From assembly GCA_934141145.1 (NCBI GenBank), contig CAKPCA010000002.1:1-64000 (forward strand): a DNA stretch of 64,000 nt, written 5' to 3'. The position numbers and the translations under genes are program-made. This DNA comes from an uncultured Bacilli bacterium. GTDB lineage: Bacteria; Bacillota_I; Bacilli_A; RF39; UBA660. Below the pieces are notes generated by a model. It ran no database searches. It was not told the DNA's origin and saw only the letters and a program-made list of their open reading frames with translations. This document shows positions 15,832 through 26,200 of this stretch, in pieces. The stretch's first letter is position 1; the number at the start of each line of letters is the position of its first letter.

Positions 15832-17817
15832 CTATTTTTCTTCCTTCTTATCATTTATCTCTTTTTCAAGTTCTTCCTTGTTTAATTTACTATAACCTTT
15901 TATTCCTAAATCCTTTGCTTCTTCTTTTAAATCTATTAATGTTGCACCTTCTACTTCTTCGCCTTCATTATCTGTATCAGGCATTTTACCATGTTTTACA
16001 AGATAATCAATTTGTTCTTTTGTTATAGTCTCATATTCTATTAATGTATTTGCAATTAAATCAAGTAATTCTCTATTTTCTTTTAATATTTTTTTAGTTA
16101 CTTCATATTGATCTGAAATAATTTTTCTTGTTTCTTTATCTATCTCAAGAGCGACTGCATCTGAGAAATTTCTACTTTTATTATAGTCTCTTCCTAAGAA
16201 TACACTTGATTCTTGATGTTCTAATTGAACTGGTCCAAGTGAACTCATACCATATTCTGTTACCATAGATCTTGCTATTTTAGTTGCTTTTTCAAAATCA
16301 TTATGTGCTCCTGTTGTTACTTCATTAAATACAAGTTCTTCTGCTACTCTACCGCCTAAGAAACCACTTATTGTTTCAAGTAATTCTTTTTTAGTAGACA
16401 TATATGTTTCTTCTTTTGGAAGCATTAAGTTATATCCACCAGCCATACCTCTAGGTATTATAGTTATTTTTTGTACATCGTTAGCACCATCAAGCTTAAT
16501 ACCAACGACTGCATGCCCTGCTTCATGATATGCAACTACTTTTTTCTCATGTTCTGTATATTTACGAGACTTTTTAGCAGGCCCAGCAATTACTCTATCA
16601 TGAGCTTCATCTATTTCAGCCATAGAAATATTTTCTCTATTTCTTCTTACTGCAAGAAGTGCAGCTTCATTAAGTAAATTCTCTAGATCAGCACCTGAGA
16701 AACCAACTGTTCTTTTTGCAATATTTTTAAAATTAACATCTTTATCAAATATTTTATCTTTACCATGCACTTCAAGTATTTCTTCTCTACCTTTAGCATC
16801 TGGTAATGATACAGTAATTTGTCTATCGAATCTTCCTGGTCTTAAAAGTGCTGGATCAAGTACGTCTGGTCTATTAGTTGCAGCAATTATAATAATTCCT
16901 TCATTTCTTCCAAAACCATCCATTTCAGTTAGTAATTGGTTTAAAGTTTGTTCTCTTTCATCATGTCCTCCACCTAAACCAGTACCTCTTTGTCTACCAA
17001 CAGCATCTATTTCATCTATAAATATTAGACATGGCGCTGTTTGTTTAGCTTGTCTAAACATATCTCTTACTCTTGATGCACCTACACCAACATAAAGTTC
17101 AACAAAATCAGAACCACTTATGAAATAGAAAGGTGCATTAGCTTCACCAGCAACTGCTTTTGCAAGTAAAGTTTTACCTGTACCTGGTTGTCCTACAAGA
17201 AGTACACCTTTTGGTATTCTAGCACCCATCTTAGTAAACTTCTTAGGATTTTTTAAGAATTCGATTAATTCTTCTAATTCTTCTTTTTCTTCAGATAAAC
17301 CTGCTACATCTTTAAATGTTACTTTATTTTTATCTTCTTGAAGTTTTGCTCTACTCTTACCAAAATCCATTGACTTATTATTAGCACCTAATTGTTTCAT
17401 TAAGAACCATAATAATACTCCACCAATTAAAACATATGGTAAAACATTAACAAGTAAACTAATCCAAATACTTGATGATGGATCAGCAACAAAATCATAT
17501 TTAAATTTATCTTTACCTTTTAATTCATTGTTAGCATTTTCTATTGTAGTAATTGTTTCATCACTTAAAGGCGCAACTACATAATAACTTTCATTCTTGT
17601 TATAACCTTTTAATTTACCAGTTATATCATAGGTACCACCTTTAGAATTTGGTGAAACTTTTACTGTTTCTACCTTTTTACTATTTAAAGCATTTTGAAA
17701 TTCAGAATAAGTTAATTTATTTACTTTAGAACCAAATCCAGTTAAGAAATAAATAACTGCTATTATGAATATCAAAGCTATGTATGGACTTACGTTTTTC
17801 TTCATATTTTTAGTCAT
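15832..17817 (-). CDS. ftsH: ATP-dependent membrane zinc metalloprotease FtsH with an extra C-terminal SAP/Rho-N-like segment
   Basis: The 661-residue protein has two membrane segments (about 11-27 and 119-140) around an external domain, a Walker A GQPGTGKTLLAKAV near 209-222, FIDEIDAVGR, the second-region-of-homology ATNRPDVLDPALLRPGRFD, and the zinc site HEAGHAVVG around residue 425. It degrades membrane and regulatory proteins. The last 35-40 residues, DLKEEAKDLGIKGYSKLNKE and following, look like a SAP/Rho-N helical motif, which ordinary FtsH lacks. The ATG at 17817 has AAGGAGG upstream and overlaps the end of tilS by eight bases. Confidence 0.97.
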   Translation of the reverse strand: MTKNMKKNVSPYIALIFIIAVIYFLTGFGSKVNKLTYSEFQNALNSKKVETVKVSPNSKGGTYDITGKLKGYNKNESYYVVAPLSDETITTIENANNELKGKDKFKYDFVADPSSSIWISLLVNVLPYVLIGGVLLWFLMKQLGANNKSMDFGKSRAKLQEDKNKVTFKDVAGLSEEKEELEELIEFLKNPKKFTKMGARIPKGVLLVGQPGTGKTLLAKAVAGEANAPFYFISGSDFVELYVGVGASRVRDMFRQAKQTAPCLIFIDEIDAVGRQRGTGLGGGHDEREQTLNQLLTEMDGFGRNEGIIIIAATNRPDVLDPALLRPGRFDRQITVSLPDAKGREEILEVHGKDKIFDKDVNFKNIAKRTVGFSGADLENLLNEAALLAVRRNRENISMAEIDEAHDRVIAGPAKKSRKYTEHEKKVVAYHEAGHAVVGIKLDGANDVQKITIIPRGMAGGYNLMLPKEETYMSTKKELLETISGFLGGRVAEELVFNEVTTGAHNDFEKATKIARSMVTEYGMSSLGPVQLEHQESSVFLGRDYNKSRNFSDAVALEIDKETRKIISDQYEVTKKILKENRELLDLIANTLIEYETITKEQIDYLVKHGKMPDTDNEGEEVEGATLIDLKEEAKDLGIKGYSKLNKEELEKEINDKKEEK

Positions 17818-19147
17818 AATTTTCCTCCTTATCACTATACCATAATATTATATCATAGTTTTTGCTTTTTAAAGTATCATATTTTGATTTTTTTAATCCA
17901 GGAAGCCAAACAATTTTATTATCACTATCAACTACTACTGGATATGACTTTCTTTTTTCTATATCGACCTTTTCATCTATAAATATATCTTTAATTTTTT
18001 TCTTACCATTTAAACCTAATACCTCAATATAATCCCCATCTTCTTTATTTCGTACATACAACGGTAATTTTATATCTTCACTATTCAAATGACATACATA
18101 ATTACTAGTTAAGTTAGTACTTGAAATAGGTTCTATAAAACCACTTGGAATTAACACTTTATCATCTTTAATTTCATATTTATATTCTTTAAGATCATTT
18201 AAAGTTTTAAATTCTAATTTATTATATTTTTTAATTGCCTTTATATCCATAGGCAAATCTGCTACAGCATTAGATTTATTACTATTTATCATGTGGATAA
18301 CTAAATCAATATGTTTTGACTCTAATTTATTTATTTGTAAACCATAAATGTTCGAAAATAATTTAATTAATATTTTTCTCAAGATATACATATCAAGTTT
18401 TTTTAACGCATTTATATCAAATGAATTATTAATATACAATTCTTCATATATATTATTAACATATTTATCTATAAAATTAGAAGCTTCATCTATTTCTTCA
18501 CTAAATTTTAGAAATTTTAAATGAACATTACTATTTTCCTTTTTTAATAAAGGCAATATATTTTGTCTATATCTATTTCTAGTATATTTTAAATCTTTAT
18601 TAGTTTTATCTTCTCTATATTCTAGTTTTTTATCTTCAGCATAGGAATACAAATCACTTTTTGTAACATAAACAAGTGGTCTTAATATTTTATAATTATT
18701 TCTTTGAGTAATTTTTTTAAATCCAGTATATCCATCAAGAGTAGACCCTCTAGTAAGTCTCATTAATACTGTTTCTATTAAATCATCACCATGATGCGCA
18801 GTTAATAAATAATTTGCTTTATACTTTTGCATTATTTCATCAAAAAAATCATATCTTTTTTTTCTTGATTCACCCTCAAAATTACCCTTTACATTTTTAT
18901 CAAAAACAATTCCTTCAAATATAATATTATTTTGGGCGCAATACTTCTTTACAAATTCATATTCTTCAAAACTCTCTTCTCTTAAATTGTGATTTACATG
19001 TGCACAAACTATATTAAAATTTGTACTTTTTCTTAAATTTATTAAAAGATCTAAAAGACACATAGAATCTACTCCACCAGAAGTAGCGCATACAACTATG
19101 TCATTTTCTTTTATTATATTTTTTAAAAACAATATAGACTCTTTCAT
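17810..19147 (-). CDS. tilS: tRNA(Ile)-lysidine synthase
   Basis: The 445-residue protein starts MKESILFLKN and carries the PP-loop ATSGGVDSMCLLDLL near residues 22-36, HVNHNLREES, and TAHHGDDLIETVLMRLTRGS. It converts the wobble C34 of tRNA(Ile) to lysidine, which makes it read AUA. The C-terminal domain with LPLYVRNKEDGDYI and KKIKDIFIDEKVD is the tRNA acceptor-binding part. The ATG at 19147 follows AGGTGA. TilS and FtsH are adjacent in Bacillus as well, there with hprT between them; hprT is missing here. Confidence 0.95.
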   Translation of the reverse strand: MKESILFLKNIIKENDIVVCATSGGVDSMCLLDLLINLRKSTNFNIVCAHVNHNLREESFEEYEFVKKYCAQNNIIFEGIVFDKNVKGNFEGESRKKRYDFFDEIMQKYKANYLLTAHHGDDLIETVLMRLTRGSTLDGYTGFKKITQRNNYKILRPLVYVTKSDLYSYAEDKKLEYREDKTNKDLKYTRNRYRQNILPLLKKENSNVHLKFLKFSEEIDEASNFIDKYVNNIYEELYINNSFDINALKKLDMYILRKILIKLFSNIYGLQINKLESKHIDLVIHMINSNKSNAVADLPMDIKAIKKYNKLEFKTLNDLKEYKYEIKDDKVLIPSGFIEPISSTNLTSNYVCHLNSEDIKLPLYVRNKEDGDYIEVLGLNGKKKIKDIFIDEKVDIEKRKSYPVVVDSDNKIVWLPGLKKSKYDTLKSKNYDIILWYSDKEENYD

Positions 19148-19192
19148 ATAAATCACCTGCTAAGTATTATAACATAAACTTAATTTATTATA

Positions 19193-19222
19193 AATAAAAA
19201 GAAAAGTAAAAAATACTTTTCT
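19193..19222 (-). terminator. Terminator after the zinc-ribbon membrane protein gene
   Basis: Minus-strand GAAAAGTA and TACTTTTC form a stem, followed by TTTTTATTTAT. The stop codon of the gene at 19221-19535 lies at the edge of the stem. Confidence 0.7.
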
Positions 19223-19535
19223 AATACATTGCAACTGATAATCTTAAAAATATTGCTAGAAAGTTTATTATAAATAATACTATAAACGCTACTAAAGCAC
19301 TTATTCCTGCTATTTTAGCATCGTTTGGTCTTGTATCTTTCCAACTAACAAACAAGATTAATCCTGCAAGTGGGACTAATGCACCTACAATTCCCCATAC
19401 AAATGAAGGTACAGTTGAATCACCCGTTTCTAGACTTGAATTTTGTGTCTTATCTACTTCGCTTATAGTACTTCCACAATTACTACAAAATTTTGAATCT
19501 TCTTCTATTTTACTTCCGCATTTTGTACAAAACAT
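19221..19535 (-). CDS. Small zinc-ribbon membrane protein of unknown function
   Basis: The 104-residue protein opens with a zinc ribbon (MFCTKCGSKIEED then FCSNCGS; four cysteines in two CxxC pairs), followed by a polar linker of about 25 residues and two hydrophobic segments near 45-65 and 74-96. This zinc_ribbon_2 plus membrane layout is common in Firmicutes and its function is unknown. GGAGC precedes the ATG. It sits between rpoC and tilS with a terminator after it and a terminator before it, so it is its own transcription unit. Confidence 0.8.
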   Translation of the reverse strand: MFCTKCGSKIEEDSKFCSNCGSTISEVDKTQNSSLETGDSTVPSFVWGIVGALVPLAGLILFVSWKDTRPNDAKIAGISALVAFIVLFIINFLAIFLRLSVAMY

Positions 19536-19581
19536 ATAATCAGCTCCTTAAAAAAATTATATCATTATTATTAATTATATA

Positions 19582-19611
19582 CAAGAAAAAGAAGAACTAT
19601 AATAGTTCTTC
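19582..19611 (-). terminator. Terminator of the rpoB-rpoC operon
   Basis: Minus-strand GAAGAACTA and TAGTTCTTC form a nine-pair stem with a three-base loop, followed by TTTTTC. The stem includes the last codons and stop of rpoC. Confidence 0.8.
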
Positions 19612-22600
19612 TTCAAGTACATCTAAAGGTTCTTCATCAAAGAATTCATTTTCTAAAGTAAATTCAGTATCGGCATATTTTCTAACACCTGTTCCTGCTG
19701 GGATTAATTTACCAATTATAACATTTTCTTTTAATCCTTCTAATTTATCTACTTTACCTTTAATAGCTGCATCAGTTAAGATTCTTGTAGTTTCTTGGAA
19801 TGATGCTGCTGATAAGAATGAATCAGTTTCAAGAGAAGCCTTAGTTATACCAAGCATAAGTGGTCTAGCAGTTGCTGGTTTCTTACCTTGTAAAATAACT
19901 TTCTTATTTTCTTCAGTAAATTTATTTAATGAAACTACTTTTCCTTGAAGTAATGTAGTATCACCTGCATCTACTATTCTCATTCTTGAAATCATCTTAC
20001 GTGCTATTATTTCGATGTGTTTATCAGAAATATCAACACCTTGAGAACGATATACATGTTGTACTTCTTGTACTATATAATTTTGTACTGTTATTGGATC
20101 TGTTACAGCAAGTAATTCTTTAGGGCTTATTGAACCTTCATTTAATTTATCACCTGGATTTACAGTATCTCCAACTGCAACACTAAGTTTAACACCATAA
20201 TTTGTAGTTTGTTCTCTAGTTTCTTTATCATTAGTAATACTAATTTTAAATTTACCATTTTGATTTTCAATATTTGTAACTGTACCACTAATTTCTGCGA
20301 CTGTAGCTTTAACTTTTGGAGTTCTAGCTTCAAATAATTCTTCAACACGTGGAAGACCTTGTGTAATATCTTCACCGTTGGCAACACCACCTGTATGGAA
20401 TGTACGCATTGTAAGCTGTGTACCTGGTTCACCAATTGATTGTGCAGCCATAATACCAACTGCTTCACCAATTTCAGCAACATTACTTGTTGCAAGGTTT
20501 CTACCATAACATTTTTGACATACACCATTTTCAGTTTTACATGTAAGTGTAGTTCTTATTTCAACAGCAGTTATACCTGCTTTTTCAATCTTATCTGCTA
20601 TTTGTTCAGTGATTAATTCACCTTTTTCAATAATAACATCTTTTGTTTCTGGATTAATAACTTTCTTATTAGTATATCTACCAGTTATTCTTTCTGCTAG
20701 TGATTCTATTACACTACCATCTTTTTCATTTATAAATGCTGATACTAATACGCCTTGAATAGTACCACAATCATGTTCTTTAACTATTACATCTTGAACT
20801 ACATCTACTAAACGTCTAGTTAAGTAACCAGAGTTTGCAGTTTTTAACGCAGTATCAACGTTACCTTTTCTTGATCCATGTGATGACATGAAGTACTCAG
20901 ATACAGTTAATCCTTCAGTATAGTTAGATGCTATTGGAATTTCAACTGTCATACCATTTGGCTTAGCAACTAGACCAATCATACCAGCTAATTGTCTAAA
21001 CTGTTCCATACTACCACGAGCACCAGAATTCATCATGATGAATATTGGGTTATTTGGATTTGCAGCAGCAAGTTTATTTAAGTCACTCTTAATTTCTTCA
21101 TTTGCATTGTTCCAAACTTCTAGAACTCTTTCGTATCTTTCTTGTTCAGTTATTAAACCTCTCTTATATTGTTTACCAATTTGATCTACTTTCTTCTTAC
21201 CTTCTGCTATTACTTCTTCTTTTGTATCACTTGAAACTATATCAAATGCAGACATTGTAATACCAGAAATTGTAGAATATTTAAATCCTAAATCTTTTAA
21301 TTTATCAAGCATTATAGATGTTTCAGTAGTTTTATATCTTTTAAATACTTGAGCAATTATGCTTTGTAAACCTTTCTTACCTATTGGTTCAGAAAGAGGT
21401 AAATTCTTTATAAATTCTTTTAAATTTGTTCCTTTTGGAGCAAAATATTTACTAGGAGTAATTTTCTCAATATTTTCTTTACTTCCATCGTTAACGTATT
21501 GATAAGCATCTGGTAATATTTCATTGAATTTTAACTTACCAACAGTAGTAATTAAGTATTTATCTTTTTGGTTATCCATAAAAATCTTATGAGTAAATGA
21601 TTTTACTGGTACTACTATTCTTGTATGTAAATTAATTTCTTTTCTTTCATATGCCATTAATGCTTCGTTAGCATTTTTAAATACTCTACCTTCTTCTTCG
21701 TTAGATTCTTCCATAGTTAAGTAATAGTTTCCTAAAACCATATCTTGTGCTGGTGTAACTACTGGTTTACCATCTGATGGTTTAAGGATGTTATTAGCAC
21801 CTAACATAAGAATTCTAGCTTCTGCTTGTGCTTCTTCAGAAAGTGGTACGTGTACAGCCATTTGGTCTCCATCAAAGTCAGCGTTAAATGCTGGACAAAC
21901 AAGTGGATGAAGTCTAATAGCTTTACCATCTATTAATTTAGGTTCAAATGCTTGAATACCTAATCTATGAAGAGTTGGTGCACGGTTTAATAATACTGGA
22001 TGTTCTTTAATAACTTCTTCAACTATATCCCATACTCTATCATCTTGATTTTCAATCATTTTTTTAGCAGCTTTTATATTATGAACTATTTCTTTTTCTA
22101 CAAGTCCACGAATAACATGTGGTTTAAATAATTCAAGTGCCATTTCTTTTGGTATACCACATTGATACATCTTTAATGATGGACCAACAACGATAACTGA
22201 ACGTCCTGAATAGTCAACACGTTTACCAAGTAAGTTTTGTCTAAATCTACCTTGTTTACCTTTAAGCATTCCACTTAATGATTTTAATGGTCTATTAGAT
22301 GGTCCAGTTACATTTCTACCACGTCTACCATTATCAAATAAAGCATCTACTGCCTCTTGAAGCATACGTTTTTCATTTTGTACAATTATTGATGGTGCAC
22401 CTAATTCTAATAATTTCTTTAAACGATTATTACGATTAATTACACGTCTATATAAATCATTTAAATCAGATGTTGCAAATCTACCACCATCTAGTTGTAA
22501 CATTGGTCTTAAATCTGGTGGTATTACTGGAATACAATCTAGTATCATCCACTCAGGTCTATTTCCTGATTCTCTAAATGAATCTAATATCTCAAGTCTT

Positions 22601-23220
22601 TTAATTAATCTTATTCTCTTTTGTTCTTGAGCACCGTCTAATTCTTTTTGGATTTCTTCTATTTCTTTATCTAAATCAACTTCTTGAAGTAACTTTTTGA
22701 TTGCTTCAGCACCCATACCTACTTCAAAGCCATCTCCATATTTTTCATAATAAATTCTATATTCTTTATCAGATAAAGTTTGTTTTTTCTCTAAAGGAGC
22801 ATTACCTGGATTAATTACAACATAACTAACAAAGTATAATACTTCTTCTAGATCTCTAGGTGACATATCAAGTACTAAACCAATACGAGATGGTACACCT
22901 TTAAAGAACCATATGTGAGATACTGGAGTTGCAAGCTCAATATGTCCCATACGTTCACGACGTACTTTTGATTTTGTAACTTCTACTCCACATCTATCAC
23001 ATACTATATCTTTATATCTTAATCTCTTGTATTTTCCACAAGCACATTCGTAATCTTTAGATGGTCCAAATATTTTTTCACAGTATAAACCATCTCTTTC
23101 TGGTTTTAAAGTACGATAGTTTATTGTTTCAGGTTTTTTTACTTCACCATATGACCATTCACGAATTTTTTCGGGAGAAGCAATAGATATCTTTAATCCT
23201 TCAAATTTTCTTGCATCCAT
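19597..23220 (-). CDS. rpoC: DNA-directed RNA polymerase subunit beta'
   Basis: The 1207-residue subunit has the N-terminal zinc site CACGKYKRLRYKDIVCDRCG, the catalytic NADFDGDQMAVH that holds the active-site Mg2+, the bridge-helix and trigger-loop region with MNSGARGSMEQFRQLAGMIG, and the second zinc site ending NGVCQKCYGRNLATS. The length is normal for Firmicutes. The ATG overlaps the last base of the rpoB stop (TAATG), so translation is coupled. The stop codon lies inside a terminator hairpin. Confidence 0.99.
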   Translation of the reverse strand: MDARKFEGLKISIASPEKIREWSYGEVKKPETINYRTLKPERDGLYCEKIFGPSKDYECACGKYKRLRYKDIVCDRCGVEVTKSKVRRERMGHIELATPVSHIWFFKGVPSRIGLVLDMSPRDLEEVLYFVSYVVINPGNAPLEKKQTLSDKEYRIYYEKYGDGFEVGMGAEAIKKLLQEVDLDKEIEEIQKELDGAQEQKRIRLIKRLEILDSFRESGNRPEWMILDCIPVIPPDLRPMLQLDGGRFATSDLNDLYRRVINRNNRLKKLLELGAPSIIVQNEKRMLQEAVDALFDNGRRGRNVTGPSNRPLKSLSGMLKGKQGRFRQNLLGKRVDYSGRSVIVVGPSLKMYQCGIPKEMALELFKPHVIRGLVEKEIVHNIKAAKKMIENQDDRVWDIVEEVIKEHPVLLNRAPTLHRLGIQAFEPKLIDGKAIRLHPLVCPAFNADFDGDQMAVHVPLSEEAQAEARILMLGANNILKPSDGKPVVTPAQDMVLGNYYLTMEESNEEEGRVFKNANEALMAYERKEINLHTRIVVPVKSFTHKIFMDNQKDKYLITTVGKLKFNEILPDAYQYVNDGSKENIEKITPSKYFAPKGTNLKEFIKNLPLSEPIGKKGLQSIIAQVFKRYKTTETSIMLDKLKDLGFKYSTISGITMSAFDIVSSDTKEEVIAEGKKKVDQIGKQYKRGLITEQERYERVLEVWNNANEEIKSDLNKLAAANPNNPIFIMMNSGARGSMEQFRQLAGMIGLVAKPNGMTVEIPIASNYTEGLTVSEYFMSSHGSRKGNVDTALKTANSGYLTRRLVDVVQDVIVKEHDCGTIQGVLVSAFINEKDGSVIESLAERITGRYTNKKVINPETKDVIIEKGELITEQIADKIEKAGITAVEIRTTLTCKTENGVCQKCYGRNLATSNVAEIGEAVGIMAAQSIGEPGTQLTMRTFHTGGVANGEDITQGLPRVEELFEARTPKVKATVAEISGTVTNIENQNGKFKISITNDKETREQTTNYGVKLSVAVGDTVNPGDKLNEGSISPKELLAVTDPITVQNYIVQEVQHVYRSQGVDISDKHIEIIARKMISRMRIVDAGDTTLLQGKVVSLNKFTEENKKVILQGKKPATARPLMLGITKASLETDSFLSAASFQETTRILTDAAIKGKVDKLEGLKENVIIGKLIPAGTGVRKYADTEFTLENEFFDEEPLDVLEEELL

Positions 23221-26200
23221 TATTCTTCACCCTCCTCTTCATTTTCTTCATCTACAGATAAAATATCTTCTAGATTATTTTTCTTTATATCTTTTATTTC
23301 AATTTCATCTATTGAAAGAGCATTGTCTTCTTTATTTTCTTCTGCTTCTAATTCAGTTATTCCAATTTCTTTTCCATCTTTATTAATCATAGATATATCA
23401 AGACCTAATGCTTGGAATTCTTTAATTAATACTCTAAAGCTTTCTGGTACTCCAATTTGATCAATCTTCTTACCTTTTACAATAGCTTCATAAACTTTAA
23501 CTCTTCCTACAACATCATCTGATTTAACAGTTAAGATTTCTTGTAAGATATTTGCTGCACCATATGCTTCTAGTGCCCAAACTTCCATTTCACCAAATCT
23601 CTGTCCACCAAATTGAGCTTTACCACCAAGAGGTTGTTGTGTAACTAAACTGTATGGCCCAGTTGAACGAGCATGTAACTTATCATCAACCATGTGATCA
23701 AGTTTAATCATGTACATTACACCAACACTGACTCTACTATCAAATGGTTCACCAGTTCTACCATTATATAATACTGTCTTACCATCTGCATCTAGTCCAG
23801 CTTCTTTCATCATGTCTGCTATATCTTGCATTGTAGCACCATCAAATACAGGTGTTGAACAATATACTCCAAGTTTCTTAGCAGCCATACCTAAATGAAG
23901 TTCTAGTACCTGTCCTAAGTTCATACGAGATGGAACACCTAATGGGTTAAGCATTATATCTACTGGTCTACCATCTGGTAAATAAGGCATATCTTCTTGT
24001 GGTAATACTAGTGATACAACACCCTTATTTCCGTGACGACCTGCCATCTTATCACCAACTTGGATTTTTCTCTTTTGAGCAATGTATACTCTTATTTCTT
24101 TACTTACTCCACTTGCAAGTTCATCATTATCTTTCTTAGTATATACTTTAATATCATGTACAATACCATCTGCACCATGTGGAACACGAAGAGATGTGTC
24201 ACGAACTTCTCTTGTTTTTTCACCAAATATTGCATGTAATAATTTTTCTTCTGAAGTAAGTTCTACCATTCCCTTTGGAGTTACTTTACCTACTAAGATA
24301 TCATTTTCACGAACTTCAGTACCAATTCTTACAATACCATTAGCATCAAGATTTTTTCTTGCATCTTCTGATACATTTGGAATATCACGAGTTATTTCTT
24401 CTGGTCCAAGCTTAGTATCTCTACATTGGATAGAATAACTTTCTATATGAATTGATGTATAAACATCATCTTTTACTAAATTTTCATTTAATATTACAGC
24501 ATCTTCGTAATTATAACCATTATAAGTCATAAATGCTACTGTTAAGTTTCTACCAAGTGCAAGTTCACCTTTATCAGTACTTGGTCCATCTGCTATAATC
24601 ATATTTCTTTCAACTTTGTCGCCAGCTTTAACTATTGGTCTTTGATGATAACATGTAGCACCATTTGAACCTTCAAAGTTCATAAGTGTATAAACATCTT
24701 TTCCACCTTTAGTTTTTACTATTATCTTTTTACCATCAGCATATTCTACAACGCCATCTGCTTTTGCAACTATTGTTGCTCCACTATCTCTTGCAGCCAT
24801 ATACTCAACACCAGTACCTACATATGGAGCTTCTGGTTTTAATAATGGTAATGCTTGTCTTTGCATGTTAGCACCCATTAGTGCACGGTGAGCCATATCA
24901 TGATCTAGGAATGGAATACATGATGCTGTAACTGATATAATTTGTTGTGGTGATACATCTATATAATTAACTTCTGCTGGTGTAGCAAGTATATTTTCAC
25001 CACGGAATCTTGATGGAACTTCTTCTTCAACAATCTTATTATTTTCAATTTTAACTGTTGCTTGACTAATTACATAATCAAGTTCTTCATCTGCTGTTAA
25101 ATAATCTATTTGATCTTGTAAAACACCATCTTTTACTTGTCTATATGGAGTCATTATAAATCCATATTCATTAACTTTTGCATAACTTGCAAGAGATGTA
25201 ATAAGACCTATGTTAGCACCTTCTGGTGATTCAATAGGACAAATTCTACCATAGTGTGATTCATTAACGTCACGAACTTCCATAGCTGCTCTATCTCTTG
25301 ATAATCCACCTGGTCCTAAAGCAGATAAACGTCTCTTATTAGTTAATTCTGATACTGGATTTATTTGATCCATGAATTGTGATAACTGGCTGCTACCAAA
25401 GAATTCTTTAATAACTGCAGTTATTGGTCTAATGTTAATTAATGCTTTTGGAGTTGCTTCTGATTCTTCTAAAGTAGTCATTCTTTCACGAATAACTCTT
25501 TCCATTCTAGTTACACCTATTCTAAATTGATTTTGAATAAGTTCTCCAACTTGTCTAACACGACGATTTGATAAATGATCTATTTCATCAACACTACCAA
25601 TACCTTGAAGTAAATTTAGGTAATATGAAACTGATGCATATATATCAGATATAGTTAATCTTTTTGCATCTATACTAGGATCATTACCAATTATTGTTAT
25701 TACTTTGTCTGAATTATTAGGAGCAAATACTTTAACAACTTGTACTTTGTCATAAGTATCAAGTTCATCATTGATTAAAACTTGTCTTAAATTTAATCCC
25801 TCTTTAAATAAAGGTTTTAATTCATTTAAAACATCTCTTGTTACTTTTGTTCCTTTTTCAAATTTTACCTTACCATCTACTACGATATCTTCTGCAAGAG
25901 TTTGTCCGAATAAACGATCACAAACATCTAATTTTTTATTAAATTTATATCTACCAACTTTTGATAAATCATATCTAAATGCATCAAAGAAACGCGCAAT
26001 TAATTGGTTTTTAGCACTATCTAATGTTGCTGGTTCACCTGGTTTTAATTTTTCATAAATTTCTATTAATGCTTCATCAGTATTTGCTGTAGAATCCTTT
26101 TCTATTGTATTTAATAGATATTCATCTTCACCAAATAACTCTATCATATCTTCATTGCTTGATAATCCAAAAGCCCTTAAGAATGTTGCCATAGTAACTT

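Noticed and set aside
19493..19948. Plus-strand 151-codon frame over the end of rpoC
   Set aside because: It is antisense to rpoC and to the zinc-ribbon gene and shows no domain.
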